64,000 nucleotides of DNA from Nothophaeocryptopus gaeumannii (lineage: Eukaryota > Ascomycota > Dothideomycetes > Mycosphaerellales > Mycosphaerellaceae): contig JASISA010000042.1 of the NCBI GenBank assembly GCA_031771865.1, positions 346,001 to 410,000 of the forward strand, written 5' to 3'. Positions within the stretch are counted from its first letter, which is position 1. Every line of letters begins with the position of its first letter. Positions 34,261 to 45,622 of the stretch are shown here, in pieces. Under the pieces are notes generated by a model. The model had not been told where the DNA came from. It saw only the letters and a program-made list of their open reading frames with translations, and searched no databases. The translations under genes were made by a program, and so were the position numbers.

Positions 34261-35767
34261 CTACGAAACCTCACATCGCGGCACATTCTCTTCCTCTCCC
34301 CCCTGCTCGTCGATATGCAACTCCTCTCCCTCTCGATCCTCACCTTCGTTCGTCTGAGGCCAAGGCCCCCCCAACTCCTCGTATATCTTGGCCAGCGCAC
34401 GAAACATTTCCCTCCTAGCATCTGTCGGAAAGGCAGTAATGCTACTGGTCTCCACGAGTAGCGTCCCAACCGTCTCGCCGTCAAGTACGGTGCTGAAAGG
34501 CTTTGATCGATTTTGAGAGTTGGGAGGATAGAGGCTGTAGATGCGGGAGGTGTGCTTGGCAGAGATACGTGCGGTTGCGTCGGTAGAATTGCGAGCGTTG
34601 GCTAGGCACTGGGATGCGTTGACTGTGAGAAGGTCGGCGAGAGGGGCGTCGTTAGGGAACAAGCCTGGGCTGCGAGGTGGTGTGCTGATCATGCCATCCT
34701 GCTGTGTGTAGTGAGCTGTCACCTCGTTCGGGACGTCGAGCTTCTCCATCAACTTCTCGATAGTGAAGTCTCGATCTGTAGCCTTGAAGAACAGACTCAT
34801 AAAATCAACATCACTCACCCTCTCACAACAAAGCGTCAAACAACTCACAAACTGTATCCAAGCCACGATTTCCTTGAGGCTCACGGTACCGATATGCTGT
34901 CGGAACTCGACAGTCCGCTTCAACGGCTCCGCCTGCTGCAGTCTCAGCTCCAGCTTTGGGTTAGGGTACAGATTATCCGGGTTGATGATCGAGCTCTTTA
35001 CACCCAAAAGCATCTCCTCATCATCTTCATCGAAGCCATCCGGGACATTCTTGAATACGTCGCCGATTTCCTTGAAGGAGTGCAGGCCCTCTATACGTTG
35101 AATGCTGTCGAAGATGTTCTCGTAAGCTCGCTGGTCGGGATGCTCGCGGTGGAAGTAGGACAGTGATGCGTAGAGAGGCCACGTAAAGACTCTGCCATTG
35201 TCGAAAGGTGGAAGGTCGCGGCCGGGTACGAGGATTCGTGAAGCGGCGTGGAGAGTATCAATTCTGCTCTCGAAAGCTGTGCAGAGCTGGAAGATACGCT
35301 TGAGTCGTTAGCGACATTTGTTTACCACCATCGTTGCCCACGTGGACGTGCATACCTGTAGTGCTGTTGGTGATGAACATGCATCCGTAAGTATTCTCAA
35401 ATTGGATGAGGGCGTCGAGGAGTTGGCGGATCTGTGCTTGCCAGTAAGTATCATACCACAAAATCGGGGAAGAAAGCTCGATCTCATCAGTTTCGTAGTC
35501 GGGAGGGAGGGTGTCTTTCTCGCCCGGAGACAGGAAAAGGTCATCGGAAGATATTACCCATGTAGCGGTCTCGTTCCCTTCAGTGAGCCACGCATGTGCG
35601 TCTGAGACGGGGCTACCAGCTTGTTGGAAGTGATGGAACAGGGCTTTTTGTGCTTTGACGTAGCCCAGTGCGCAGCGTTCGACGGAGGATGGGAGGCTGT
35701 CGAATGTGGATCGCGGGTATACGCAGATCACCTCGAGCTCTACGCCCATAGTTAATCGGAACGCCAT
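34261..35767 (-). pseudogene. Amidoligase family protein 1, single frameshift
   Basis: Start MAFRLTMGVELEVICVYP at 35767. Readable through WVISSDDLFLSPGEKD, a Trp-rich core and NSTTGMHVHVGNDGGKQMSL. A one-base insertion at about 35295 then moves the frame to LKRIFQLCTAFESRIDTLHA, LPPFDNGRVFTWPLYASLSY, TVEFRQHIGTVSLKEIVAWI and an acidic C-terminus (GEDREGEELHIDEQGG) ending at 34261. Apart from this shift the gene is complete (about 500 residues). Putative amidoligases share an ATP-grasp-like or glutamate-cysteine-ligase-like fold and join amino groups to carboxylates; fungal substrates are unknown. A 27-nt intron at the site would not correct the frame. Recent inactivation or an assembly error is likely. 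Confidence 0.75.
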
Positions 35768-36270
35768 ATTGGCCTTCGTGGTGTACTGATCGTGTGAGCG
35801 GGGAGTGGGGTGGAAGTTTCTTCGAGGATGACCTTGTTGAGTAGCCAGCTACTCGATGGGCGCAATGGGTGTTTGGGATCGTAAGGAAAGGAAATTAAAT
35901 CAGAGCATCGTGCTAGGCATTTTCATGCCAGCTTCTGCCATGTGTGAGCGCCACGCAGCACACCAGTCCATTGTCTGCTGAACAAGTGCCTTGTGTCTCG
36001 GATATAAAGAGGAGCGCCATTGTCAAAGACCACCTGCTCAAGACAAAGCCCATGCTCGGTGATTGAGACGCCCAAGAGCTGCAGATAGCCACGAGCCGCT
36101 TTGGTCATTTTCTGGCATCATCGATCGAAGATGTCTGAGGACCATCTGTGAACGGGGTCTTGGCAGAGGTCTTGTGAAAGCCATCTGAAGATGACCTCAC
36201 TCAGGTCCCAGACACCGGGGAAGGAACATAGCATCCGGCGTCGTTTGCATCCAACACCAACACAGAAGGC
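35768..36270. other. Intergenic, no supported gene
   Basis: No gene recognised. The laccase relic to the right lacks a readable N-terminal signal sequence here. Confidence 0.4.
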
Positions 36271-37704
36271 CATTATAGCGGCTCCGGAGAACCATGGGGT
36301 GGTATCACGACCGGCAACGGAAACCCCTACGAAGCCGTACCCAACACCAGCCAAGTCCGCAACTACAGTTTCGTCCTCGACCACTGCGACATCAAACCTG
36401 ATGGCGTGGTGACGAAAAACGCCGTGCACGGTTCCCCAGACCTCCGATCGAAGCGAATCATGGTGACACGATCAATGTGGCCGTGACGAACAACCTCAAG
36501 GACGAGGGCACGGCGATGCATTGGCATGGGTTCTTGCAGACGAATAATGGTGCTATGAATGGTGTGCCGGGCGTACAGCAGTGTCCGATTGCGCCTGGTA
36601 GACGTTTGCTTATTCGATGAAGGCAGAGTTGTATGGGAGTAGTTGGTGAGTCTTGTAACGGAGTGTATTTCATCCGGGCTTCTGCTTACTGGAGTAGGTA
36701 CCATACGCACTATCCGGCCCAGTATGCTGGCGGTGCTGTCGGCCCTATGGTTGTACATGGACCCGCGAACTCTGGCTGGGACGTTCAACGGACATGTCAT
36801 GCAAGTCATTGAGAATGACTACATGCCGATCAAGCCGTATAACACCAGCATGATCGCTCTCTCGCTATTGGCCAGCGAGCGGGCGTGATCGTCTTTGGCT
36901 GCGGTAAGAAAGGCGAGAAGTACTGGATGCGGTCCAACATCGCCGGCTGTTCACTGAACGTCGGAATCTGGACCGAGGCTCGAGCCGTGATCTACTACCA
37001 AGGGGCAGACACAACAACGTATCCGTCCGCTCCAGCAAACCAGGGTTCAGGGAGCAGCGCGGACACCAGGAGCTATGCTCATGATCCACTTGCCAATACC
37101 GAGCCGACATAACCTCTTACTGCCAAGACCCCAGATGTTGTGAGAACCTGAAACATCAATACCAAGAACAGTGGGACGAACATTGTCATTACCATCGGCA
37201 ACTATACTTTCCGAGCCAACTTTGGCACGCCTTTGCTCATGAAGGTGTACAACTCGACGCTGTACGATGGTCTGAGTGTGAACCGCAATGTCTGGGATCT
37301 GGGGTGATGGTGCCAAAGTCGCAAGAGCCATCCTTCATAACTACGACGAGGAACCTCATCCAATGCACTATCATGGTCAGTATACGAGATCTGCGTACCG
37401 GGATCCAGCTAACATGCAAGTCCTCACGGTTTGAATGGGCAAATGGGATGGCACCATCGTCCGGCCCTCGAATCCGCAACGTCGTGATGTACAGCTCATG
37501 CCGCCTGGTTCAGCCACAATACCGAGCTACCTCGTGGTTGAATGGGCAAAGCTCAGCGCTGCCACGAGATCCATCCAGCCTGGTTGCAATACCCGGAGGG
37601 CATGGGTTTTCGGCAATGGACCTCTTCTCACAGGTATCGACTCTGGTCTGCGCAAGAGGGAGAAGGCGCCAAAGACGAAGGCGAAATGGTGGTTCGGCAG
37701 GTAG
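36271..37704 (+). pseudogene. Laccase (multicopper oxidase) relic
   Basis: Pieces in changing frames follow laccase order: YEAVPNTSQVRNYSFVLDHC; PIEANHGDTINVAVTNNLKD; the type 3 site AMHWHGFLQ; GVPGVQQCPIAPG; FAYSMKAELYGSSW, then an old intron; YHTHYPAQYAGGAVGPMVVH; a central part (NIAGCSLNVGI); HPMHYHGQ; GKWDGTIVRPSNPQRRDVQL; and HCHEIHP-like residues. Copper ligand motifs 1 (HWHG), 2 (YHTHY) and 3 (HYHG) are visible, motif 4 only in degraded form. Stops and shifts occur throughout (for example near 36440, 36605, 36770, 37310, 37430). Fungal laccases oxidise phenols outside the cell. This copy is dead, and its signal peptide is missing. Confidence 0.8.
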
Positions 37705-39047
37705 ACTGGTAATATCGGGAGCCAAGGCCGGGTCCCGGAGGAGATGAGGTCGGATTAGACAGTGACTTACGTCTCATGGAAAGACTAGTATATAGGGACT
37801 GGCAATGACATGTACAGCCTTGAACCAATTTCCGATCGAGCAGATCATCGGGTCGTAGAGAGATGATGCCAGGTTCATGCCAGGCCAGTGCAGGTTCCGT
37901 GTTTTTGCAGGCACAGAGACTGACTTGTGGGACAATTTGTCAAGAGTCAAGACAGCGTTTCTGTCACCAGATCTCACAGTCCTTCTGGAAATGAATTTGT
38001 GGTGATGGTTCCACTGCGGCATATCACACGTATAAGTGCAATTCCGCGCGTGACTCGGTCGGTGTTGATGAGAAGCGCGTCGTCTGGTCAGCGGTGCCAA
38101 TCTGTATTGTCATACCCTGCAAGAGCGTTTAGCGTTGCTGCCGCGGCGGAACCTTGCAGAACCGTTGCACTGGTACGCGTCGCGACGTGAGAAGTCTGAG
38201 CGGCGGCGGCGGTGGTGGTATCGAGGTATCGATGTCGCCGTTGTTCCGCTGTCACGTCGCTGCTGTGCGCTGGCCTCGTTCTCGACGCTCTGCCGTGCGA
38301 GTCGCGTCTGTTCAGGAGAAGTGATTCCGTGTGGTGGGCTGAAGACGGAATAGCGGGAGGCAAAGAGTACTGTGAGTACTGTGAGAGTACTGTGAGTACC
38401 GTGAGTATTGTGCCGTCGATCTTCGTCTTGGCGCGCGCACCCTGGAAGCACCCTTGTTGGACTGACCTCACTCGTTGTCCTCGTTGTCCTTCGACCTGCC
38501 GCACTCAGAGCAGCTGCCGCGTGTCGTCGCACCATCTGCACATGCAAATCAAATACCGTGCAGTGAAAGCAGGTACGAAACGTACTTGCCCGTTTGATAT
38601 GCTACTGCCGGGGGATGATGCCGGTCGTAGCTGCCGCCACCGCGGGCGTGGTGAGGGCGACCAGCGAAGTGTTTTTGGGGAGGTGGAGTGCTCTGGATCG
38701 CACTGGGCTTGGACGTTGCACCCAATGCGAACCTACCACCACCGCACCCACCCACAGACGTACACTGCACGCACCTCTACGTATAGTCTACTTTTGCCGT
38801 CACCTAAAGCTTCCGGACCGGCTATGCGCATGCGCATGTGCTGAATGGCGCAGCGGCCACGCGACTGAAATTCTGTCGGCAGCACAGCGTACGACTCGGT
38901 CACGTAAGTTGGACCTCTCTTCTCCCAAGAACTATCGCCATTCGTCGCACCTCCGTCTTCCTGTCACTCCGACACCTCGCACATCCCATCGACACACCCC
39001 GCCTAGTCTGGCTCACACACTCTGGGACCTCCTGTTTCTGGCATACG
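37705..39047. other. Intergenic region with a microsatellite
   Basis: No gene recognised apart from the tandem repeat listed separately. In-frame sequence upstream of 39048 exists but lacks family features. Confidence 0.4.
38366..38413. repeat. Short tandem repeat, GTACTGTGA-like units
   Basis: About five imperfect copies of a 9-10 bp unit (GAGTACTGT or GAGTACCGT). Too short for a coding interpretation. Confidence 0.6.
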
Positions 39048-40034
39048 ATGGATGCGCCGCAGCCCAAACGAGATGTTTCGCCCGTGGGCGCGAGCCGATT
39101 CGAGCGGCCCTATGAGCCTCTCGTCAGGAGTACGGTCAACTCGCCCACCACCTCACCCACGACTCCTCCCTCCTACAACACGCTCTTCAGCAGGCAGACG
39201 CAATCCTCGAAACACACACAGGCCGATTCTGTCTTATCGCACATGACCATGGACACGTCACCGACATCAATGGGCAGTTCGGACGACCATCGGCTCCACG
39301 CTCCGAAAGACGACGCCCTCTCGCCCACCTCCCCTCTCAGCTCTGAGAATCCGGACGATTGGTTCGCCAGATTCCACACCGACGAGGATTTGGGCGCCGC
39401 CGTGAGCGATGAATGCCCAGATCGAGCAACCCTCGCAGCCGTCGAAGGCATCCCGTTATACGATGCGGAAGGAAACGCGAGGACCTTCGGCTCCTTGTAC
39501 GACCCAGCGTCAGCGACGCATCAACGTCAGCTGATCATTTTCGTCCGCCATTTCTACTGCGGCGCCTGCCAGGCCTATCTGCAAGCACTCACAGATGGGA
39601 TCACGATGCGCGAGTATTTTCAGATTCCGATCCCGACCTCCATCATCATCATTGGTTGTGGCCAGCCCGATCTGATCCCGCACTACAAGGCATTCACGAA
39701 CTGCCCCTACCCCATGTTTGCGGATCCGTCGCGCACGCTGTTCAAGAAGCTCGGCATGACAATCAGTCTCAATATTGGCAGCAAGCGTCCCGAGTACATG
39801 TCGGAGATCAGTACTGCGGCTTGGGCGAACGGGCAAGTCAAGACGATCAAGCAGAGCCTGAAAGATCCGGATGGCATCAGGAAGAGGGACATCGTCCGCG
39901 GTGGGAACCTCTTGCAGATTGGTGGTGAATTCTTGTTTGAGGACGGGCAAGCCGTGTGGTGCCATCGCATGAAGCACTTCCGAAATCACACCGAGATCAG
40001 GGTTCTGCGCAAGCTGCTGGAGCTGGACGAGTGA
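39048..40034 (+). CDS. Peroxiredoxin-like (AhpC/TSA, PRXL2/AAED1 type) protein
   Basis: The start MDAPQPKRDVSPVGASRF at 39048 gives 328 residues. The frame is open further upstream without homology features, so this ATG is preferred. Residues 1-115 are Ser/Thr/Pro-rich and disordered. The thioredoxin-fold domain follows: LIIFVRHFYCGACQAYLQAL with a CxxC (CGAC), then SIIIIGCGQPDLIPHYK and CPYPMFADPSRTLFKKLG. It matches the eukaryotic AAED1/PRXL2 group of AhpC/TSA-like proteins, thought to act in thiol redox control in the cytosol. The peroxidatic assignment of the first Cys is inferred from position. Intact, no introns. Confidence 0.88.
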   Translation: MDAPQPKRDVSPVGASRFERPYEPLVRSTVNSPTTSPTTPPSYNTLFSRQTQSSKHTQADSVLSHMTMDTSPTSMGSSDDHRLHAPKDDALSPTSPLSSENPDDWFARFHTDEDLGAAVSDECPDRATLAAVEGIPLYDAEGNARTFGSLYDPASATHQRQLIIFVRHFYCGACQAYLQALTDGITMREYFQIPIPTSIIIIGCGQPDLIPHYKAFTNCPYPMFADPSRTLFKKLGMTISLNIGSKRPEYMSEISTAAWANGQVKTIKQSLKDPDGIRKRDIVRGGNLLQIGGEFLFEDGQAVWCHRMKHFRNHTEIRVLRKLLELDE

Positions 40035-41392
40035 GGGCCAGTAGGGGAAAAGGAGGAACAACATTTGCGAACTGCTCAGCCCAGACTGAAAGTTGCAACT
40101 TGGTGGACAAAGAAGTATGCGTGCCTGCATGATCATTAGAAGCTGCTCCCAGCAGATCCCAGCTCCCAGCTCGGGACCCACCGGTGGGCGCTGGTTGCCT
40201 CGAGCCCAGAGCGATGTCCTCGGAGAAGCCTTCGCACTCCCAAACCTGATTGCCCTCAGCGCTCGAGCGTGTAGCCTGGAGCTCATGCAGATGCTTGCGA
40301 TATTCCACGGCACCATTGAAGCATCGCGCCCCAAGCTAAAGCGCCCGGAGATGCTCATCAGCGGTGTTATTGCGCCGACAGCTGGTCTCTTTGTCGTCTT
40401 GGATCCCCCCACTCTTTGGAATATATCACAGCTGTAGGATAAGGGAAACTTAGGGGTGGATTTGGAGTTGAAGAAGCAGACCCTGTGGCCAGCAGCGAGA
40501 GGGAGAAGCCGGAAGAAGTGTTGTGTAATGCCAATTGATCTGCTTCTGACTTGGTTAGCGAAACAGCGGGACAGCGGGACAGCATGCAACGAGACACACG
40601 ACCACACACGAGACTGCATATGTATATCGACAGCATAAACATGCCATTTTTATCAAACCCCCAGTTTTGCTTTTCTTGCACTCCATGGCATGTATCAGCG
40701 ACTCAGTTCCGAATCACTTGCTTGCCATGCCGCTCTGATTCAAGGCGCAAAAGCTTGGCACATGCGAAAGGCAACTGCACGTTTCACCTCTTTCTCTTCA
40801 CCGGCACAGGTGTCGACAGACTGCCACGAGCCATCTCTAGGCAGAGCTGACGGGCGATACGGTTTACTGGACGACTTAGCTTCGCGGGTGACTGAGAAGC
40901 GGCTGACAACAGCAGAGGGGAGCGCACAACGCTCAAGCCTACTGCGCATGGCCCAGCGACGACGACAAGAAGGACAAGGCCAGGAACGGTCGCTCGCGAC
41001 ACACCAGAGGCACCATTGCTCTCGAGCAACATACACAGAAAATGAGAGCTAAGATTCAACACATGCAGCTTGATTAGAGATACCTCACGGGTGAGATCTA
41101 CCATACAGGAGACTCTTCCACCAGACACCCTGCTTGCTTGCTTCCTTCCTCCGCCACCGACGACAAGCATCAGCAGCAAATTCCTCCCACCCGTCGCCAT
41201 ACTCCAAAGAAGACCTACCGTGCCCCATCTGAGAACATAGCGAACCACCTCCGCGAAGACGAAAAAGCTCACCATCATCCGATGCGTAACGGCGACCGAC
41301 CGACCTATCTCGGAAACCCTCCCGCAGACCTGATCCGATCAGACCTCGCAACGCGATCGCTCACTCGCAGTCCCTCTCACTTCCCAACCTTT
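40035..41392. other. Intergenic, no supported gene
   Basis: Only ORFs antisense to, or overlapping, one another. The 40.7-41.05 kb part has ORFs on both strands without domains. Confidence 0.4.
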
Positions 41393-41689
41393 TTAACTCT
41401 TCTCTTCATCCGGACAATTACTCCCCCAAATATTACAGGACAGGAGTCGTCCGAACGACTTGTAATTATCGCCGCTGACTCCTCCCCTGCTTCAGGTCGC
41501 GCTTCCACGTGTCTTTCGTACAATTACTCCCCCAGATACTACATGAGATGTACGATCCGAACGTGGCGTCGGAATCGCCGTAGTGATCTCCCTCCTGTCG
41601 AGCCTCCAAGTCGCGCTTCCAGGGATTACTCGGACAATTACCCCCCCAAATACTACAGGACAAGTATTGTCCGAACGACTCGTAATCGC
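41393..41689 (-). repeat. Three tandem coding repeats of about 107-113 bp
   Basis: Three related DNA units end near 41634, 41521 and 41414. Units 1 and 2 are in frame with the precursor CDS. Unit 3 (YKSFGRLLSCNIWGSNCPD, then stop at 41393-41395) is out of frame because its leader is about 8 bp shorter than that of unit 2. This shows repeat-number or length change within the gene. Confidence 0.75.
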
Positions 41690-41807
41690 CTTTGGTATCA
41701 TCCTTCTGCCGAGTCTCCAAGTGGTGCTTTGGGGTGGTGGTGGGGAGGGCGAGCGCGAGGGCTCCTGTGGCCAGGGTGGCGAGGAGGAGGAGGGTGGTGA
41801 ATTTCAT
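41466..41807 (-). CDS. Secreted Kex2-type repeat precursor, possible alpha-pheromone precursor
   Basis: 113-residue ORF. A signal peptide MKFTTLLLLATLATGALALA is followed by a short spacer and two repeats: GDYESFGQYLSCSIWGGNC with PSNPW-KR, then GDSDATFGSYISCSIWGSNC with TKDTW-KR. Each unit holds a C-x3-G-x2-C box, a Trp before the dibasic Lys-Arg and an acidic leader. Lys-Arg sites suit Kex2 cleavage in the Golgi. Alpha-factor-like pheromone precursors of filamentous ascomycetes have this plan and the same C-x3-G-x2-C spacing, although their peptides usually begin with Trp-Cys; Kex2-processed repeat proteins that feed cyclic peptides are an alternative. A third unit lies after the stop in another frame (41473-41393). 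Confidence 0.7.
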   Translation of the reverse strand: MKFTTLLLLATLATGALALALPTTTPKHHLETRQKDDTKGDYESFGQYLSCSIWGGNCPSNPWKRDLEARQEGDHYGDSDATFGSYISCSIWGSNCTKDTWKRDLKQGRSQRR

Positions 41808-42998
41808 GGTGGTGGTTGGGTGGTGGAAGTGGGAGCTGGGGGATTGTTAGAGGATTGAATAAAGGGTTGGAGGGTTTCAATGTCTGCTTACCCGCTTGAG
41901 GATTGAGGACTGGAGTATGTGGCAGATGATCCGACTGGTGAATCTGATGAGGACAGGGAGGAAAGCGAGGAGAAGAAAAGGAAACAACGTGGGCATCTGG
42001 CCAAGCTTCTATACATGTGGCCTGTCAGCGATTTCGCTCAAGACCATGGAACACTCCATGGCGTGCAACGGACTTGTGATTGATGTTCGATGGTACGTAA
42101 GGAGTCGCAGCCCGTGAGAAACTTGGCTTGGCGCTTACCACGAAGGTACCAGCTTCAGCACACGATACTCATGAGCTTCACGCGGACGATTTCCCCCAAA
42201 GCAGATGGTTGCAATAAGCCGGCTTTAATCATTGAGCGTGCGGAAAAGGCAGCCACGAGGTCTCTTTGGGCGAACAGCAGAGTATCCACCTTTGCGCTGT
42301 GCATATGGCGAAGAGACTAGACCAAGCGGCCGACGAGGAGGAGTCTCTTGTAGAGCGTCAATCTGTGCTCGAAATCGATGCGGACATCGTCTGCCTTCTT
42401 CCTTTTCGTAGCGCACTCGTCCAGGATATACCTGCATGCTGCTGAAAGTGATCGCCCATATATAATACTCTTCGGCCGATTATGTTGACACAGTGGAACA
42501 GATGGCGATTCCCATTGTAATTGTTCCAGTTGTAAAGAGACTCGCTAGGGACGCTGTTCGTCACAATCGCTCTAGGCCTAGCTGGTCGCATTTTGAGAGC
42601 TGCTCTATGGCGCGTGACGTGGTCGTCCACGCGGCTCTGGAGGCGCGGCCGGGTGCAATGGGCTTCTGTGAACACGGCGAGGATGTGCATGAGCTCTCCA
42701 AACCCATGCCTGCTGCAGGATCGGCGAGCTGGGCATAGGAAATGGCCCACTCGACCGTCACGGAACAATGCCAGAAGGAGATGCCAAGGCCCAGAGCCGC
42801 AAAAGGATGGAGAGCCTAAGGTATCATGCGTCTTGAATTCGTAATTGCATATCGACATCGACTCATTAGCGCCGTAAACGTTGCTAAGAGTCGTCAGTAG
42901 ACCCGACTTAAACGCCTCTACGCACCGCGCTATGCAACAAAGCAATCGCTGTCTTGCCTGAACGGCCCACTTCTGCGCAGGCTCATCTCCATCATCTT
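41808..42998. other. Intergenic, no supported gene
   Basis: The first 80 bp are purine-rich (likely promoter and 5' leader of the precursor gene). No gene is recognised in the rest. Confidence 0.4.
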
Positions 42999-44534
42999 TT
43001 AGAAGCCATTCCCGCGGACCGTATCCCACTGTCCCTTGACCTTGGGCACTTCCAGCCCAGCCAGCGTCATGTTCACTTTATGCAGTCGCAGCAACAATGT
43101 CCGCTCCACCTCTTCCGCAGCTTTCCTCGCATCCTGGTGTGTCGCAGATCTCAGCTCTTTCTTGGGCGCAATCAAGACGCCGTTCACCACATCCAGCCGA
43201 GCATCGAGCATTCCGCTCTGGATCATGCCCAGGACCTCCTGCTCCATCGCATCGGGTGCGCTCGACACGGGCGGGAAGGTGGATGCGAGTGAGGTGAGGC
43301 TGACTTCGGAGAAGGACGAGAAGTAGGCTGTGATACTACGCTCGCGGATCTTGGCGAAGAGGCGGTCGACGTGGGTATCTAGGTATGCGGCGCTGGTCGA
43401 GCCGAGGAAGATGTCGAGGCTCCAGTCGCTGTGGTATCTCCGTAACGTGTCGATACAGGATTGGTATTTGGCGGTGGTGTACAGACTGATAGCCTTGCGC
43501 ATGTGCGGTTCGAGTTCGAGAAATGCACGGAAAGATCCACCCAGCACGTTGTCGACCAGCTCTTCTCTGCTCATGGTGGCCAGAGCGCACAGCCCGCCGT
43601 AGATGGCCACATCGTTTGCGTTGGCCACGGTTCGCTCGAAGTCGGAGCCCTGGACGGGACCCATGTTGTGGTATTCGAAGGGCGTTTGGAGGAAAGCAGA
43701 GGCTGCCTGACGGTAGTCTCCCAGACCCAGCTGACCAATACCGTTCATGACGTTAGCAATGGGTGTCAGCTTGACCTGCTCTTCCTCCTTAACACCAGCT
43801 GACCGCAATCGCTGAGCGTTCACCAACACGCCGCTGCTGTAGTGCATGTTTGCTGACCCTCCGTTGAGCTGCGTGTGAACTGCTTGAAGTACTGCGGTGT
43901 AGGCGAGGCGCAAGGTCATGCTGGCGATGTGGGTAGGCGTCGTGCAGTAGTCGCGCATCTTGCCGTACTGCTGGTAAGCCGCGTTGTAGCCGGCCGTGTT
44001 CAACGACTGAGCATTACTCGGGTCGGGAATCGGTCCGCCAGTGACGAGCAGGTGTGTCGCCAGATCTTCTTGTCCCATGCGTATGCTCTCTCGGATCAGG
44101 TTGTTCTTGTATCCCCGCAGCTCGCCTTCCAGTCGCGCCTGCTCTCTCCGATTCTCCTCGTCTTTTCGCACCGCCCAGTCGGTGTCAGGCTTTCCCAAAT
44201 CTTGCAGTCCGAGGTTGAATGCGAGTTCGATGAAGCGATTGTAAAGTTGGACGTCCTTGCCCTTCTTGGCATAGGTGATGGCGAGTGTGAGGGCTTGTCG
44301 TGTGAGTGTTGGGCAGTGGATGGCGATTTGTGCGAGTCGGTATGGGAGAAGAGCGCCTATCGCCCATTAGCTGAGTTCTTCTACAGCATCGTAAGCTGCT
44401 GCTCACCCTCGCAGTTGTTGGCGTATGTGTCGAGGTCGAATGTCGGCGGCGGGAGGTTGCCTGCTTGCTTTTAGTTTTGCCGAATGCGCTGGTGCCAATT
44501 GCATGACCTTACCGGGGGTGAGTTTGCGCGCCAT
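42999..44534 (-). CDS. csn1: COP9 signalosome subunit 1 (CSN1)
   Basis: Exons 44534-44513, 44460-44407 and 44356-42999, both introns phase 1 (52 and 50 nt), give 477 residues, the usual CSN1 length. The start MARKLTP is followed by NLPPPTFDLDTYANNCEG and LLPYRLAQIAIHCPTLTRQA, the N-terminal helical repeats. KMRDYCTTPTHIASMTLRLA leads to a PCI domain with YGGLCALATMSREEL, SVEAL-like helices and VSLTSLASTFPP. The C-terminal helix ends KVKGQWDTVRGNGF. CSN1 organises the eight-subunit complex that removes Nedd8 from cullins in the nucleus and cytosol; fungal mutants lose sexual development and light control. Fully intact, unlike many neighbours. Confidence 0.93.
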
Positions 44535-45622
44535 CTTGATGTTGTCTTTACGTGTGGCGATGGCGCGCGGCGTGAAGGAGAGAATGTTGAGAGTGGTGGT
44601 GTTTGATGACGGCAAACAGTTTCGCGAGCTGCAGCTTCAAGTCGCGGTCGGCGCCTGAACTCAAGCTCTGGCCATGCGGAGATCCCTGCCGCCCGCGGGA
44701 TGAGCCGCTGCATGTGATTGGATTAACGTTCCTTCCCAAGTGGGAATGGCTCGGGTGCGTGCCACGGAGGCAGCATCGACGACATGCAAGCCATCTCATG
44801 TACACGGTCTCCTTCTATGCTCACCTTTCGATCATCGAAGCCGTGTCCGAGTAGTCCAGTCTTGGAATTGCAGGCTTGATTTTCTGTTTGTAGCTCGGCC
44901 AGCTCCACCAAGGACCGCTCGAGGAAACTTGGGGACCAGCTCGAGGAATATCACGTCAGCGAAATCCACGAGTGAAGGCAAAATGCATCGGAGCTGCACG
45001 CTTCGAAAGCACCACGCTGCAACGACTGTTTGTTGTACAGCGGCATTGTGTCGTATGCCCGAGACCGTACCTCCTTTCGCGAATAATTACGCCCTCAGCG
45101 AGCACGTCACAGCAAGATTTGGAGAAAGAAAAGGAGCTAAGCTCGTCACGATTCTTGGAATTGGCAGCGTGAGGATGCCTTGGAAACGTCAGCTAGGTCA
45201 ACAGCACTCTCGGATTGAAATCAACAGTTGCATTCTGCACATCCCGCTTGCCAAGTGCAATGGAATATCCATCCCCAGACTGGACAGGAGGGACGTAGAG
45301 GTGAAAGTGATGGACGACGATCGTTTCACTTGTGCCAATCAGGATAACGAGCCCATGTTCTACGGAACGAAGACTAGCGGGCGGATGCGGATATGAATGG
45401 AAGGGGAAGAAGATGATGAGGGAGAAGCACAACGTATCACAATGGGCTCCACGATCAGTCTCTGGGCCGATAGAGCACTCTTGGGAAGGCTATGTCCGGA
45501 GTCTGGTATCAGACCTTGAGTTCCGACCTTGTTCTTTTAAGTTTATAAAGAGACAACGCTGCATTGCCTTGCGTCGCAAAAGCCAGGACCTTGTCAACGT
45601 TCGAGTACCTCGTTCATCCGAT
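44535..45622. other. Intergenic, no supported gene
   Basis: Several short ORFs, none with a domain or splice support. Confidence 0.4.

Noticed and set aside
35280..35310. A possible 27-nt mini-intron in amidoligase copy 1
   Set aside because: Its length is a multiple of three and does not restore the frame; it is also below usual fungal intron size.
39510..40619. 369-codon minus-strand ORF
   Set aside because: Lies antisense over the peroxiredoxin-like gene, which has clear family motifs; no domain in the antisense reading.
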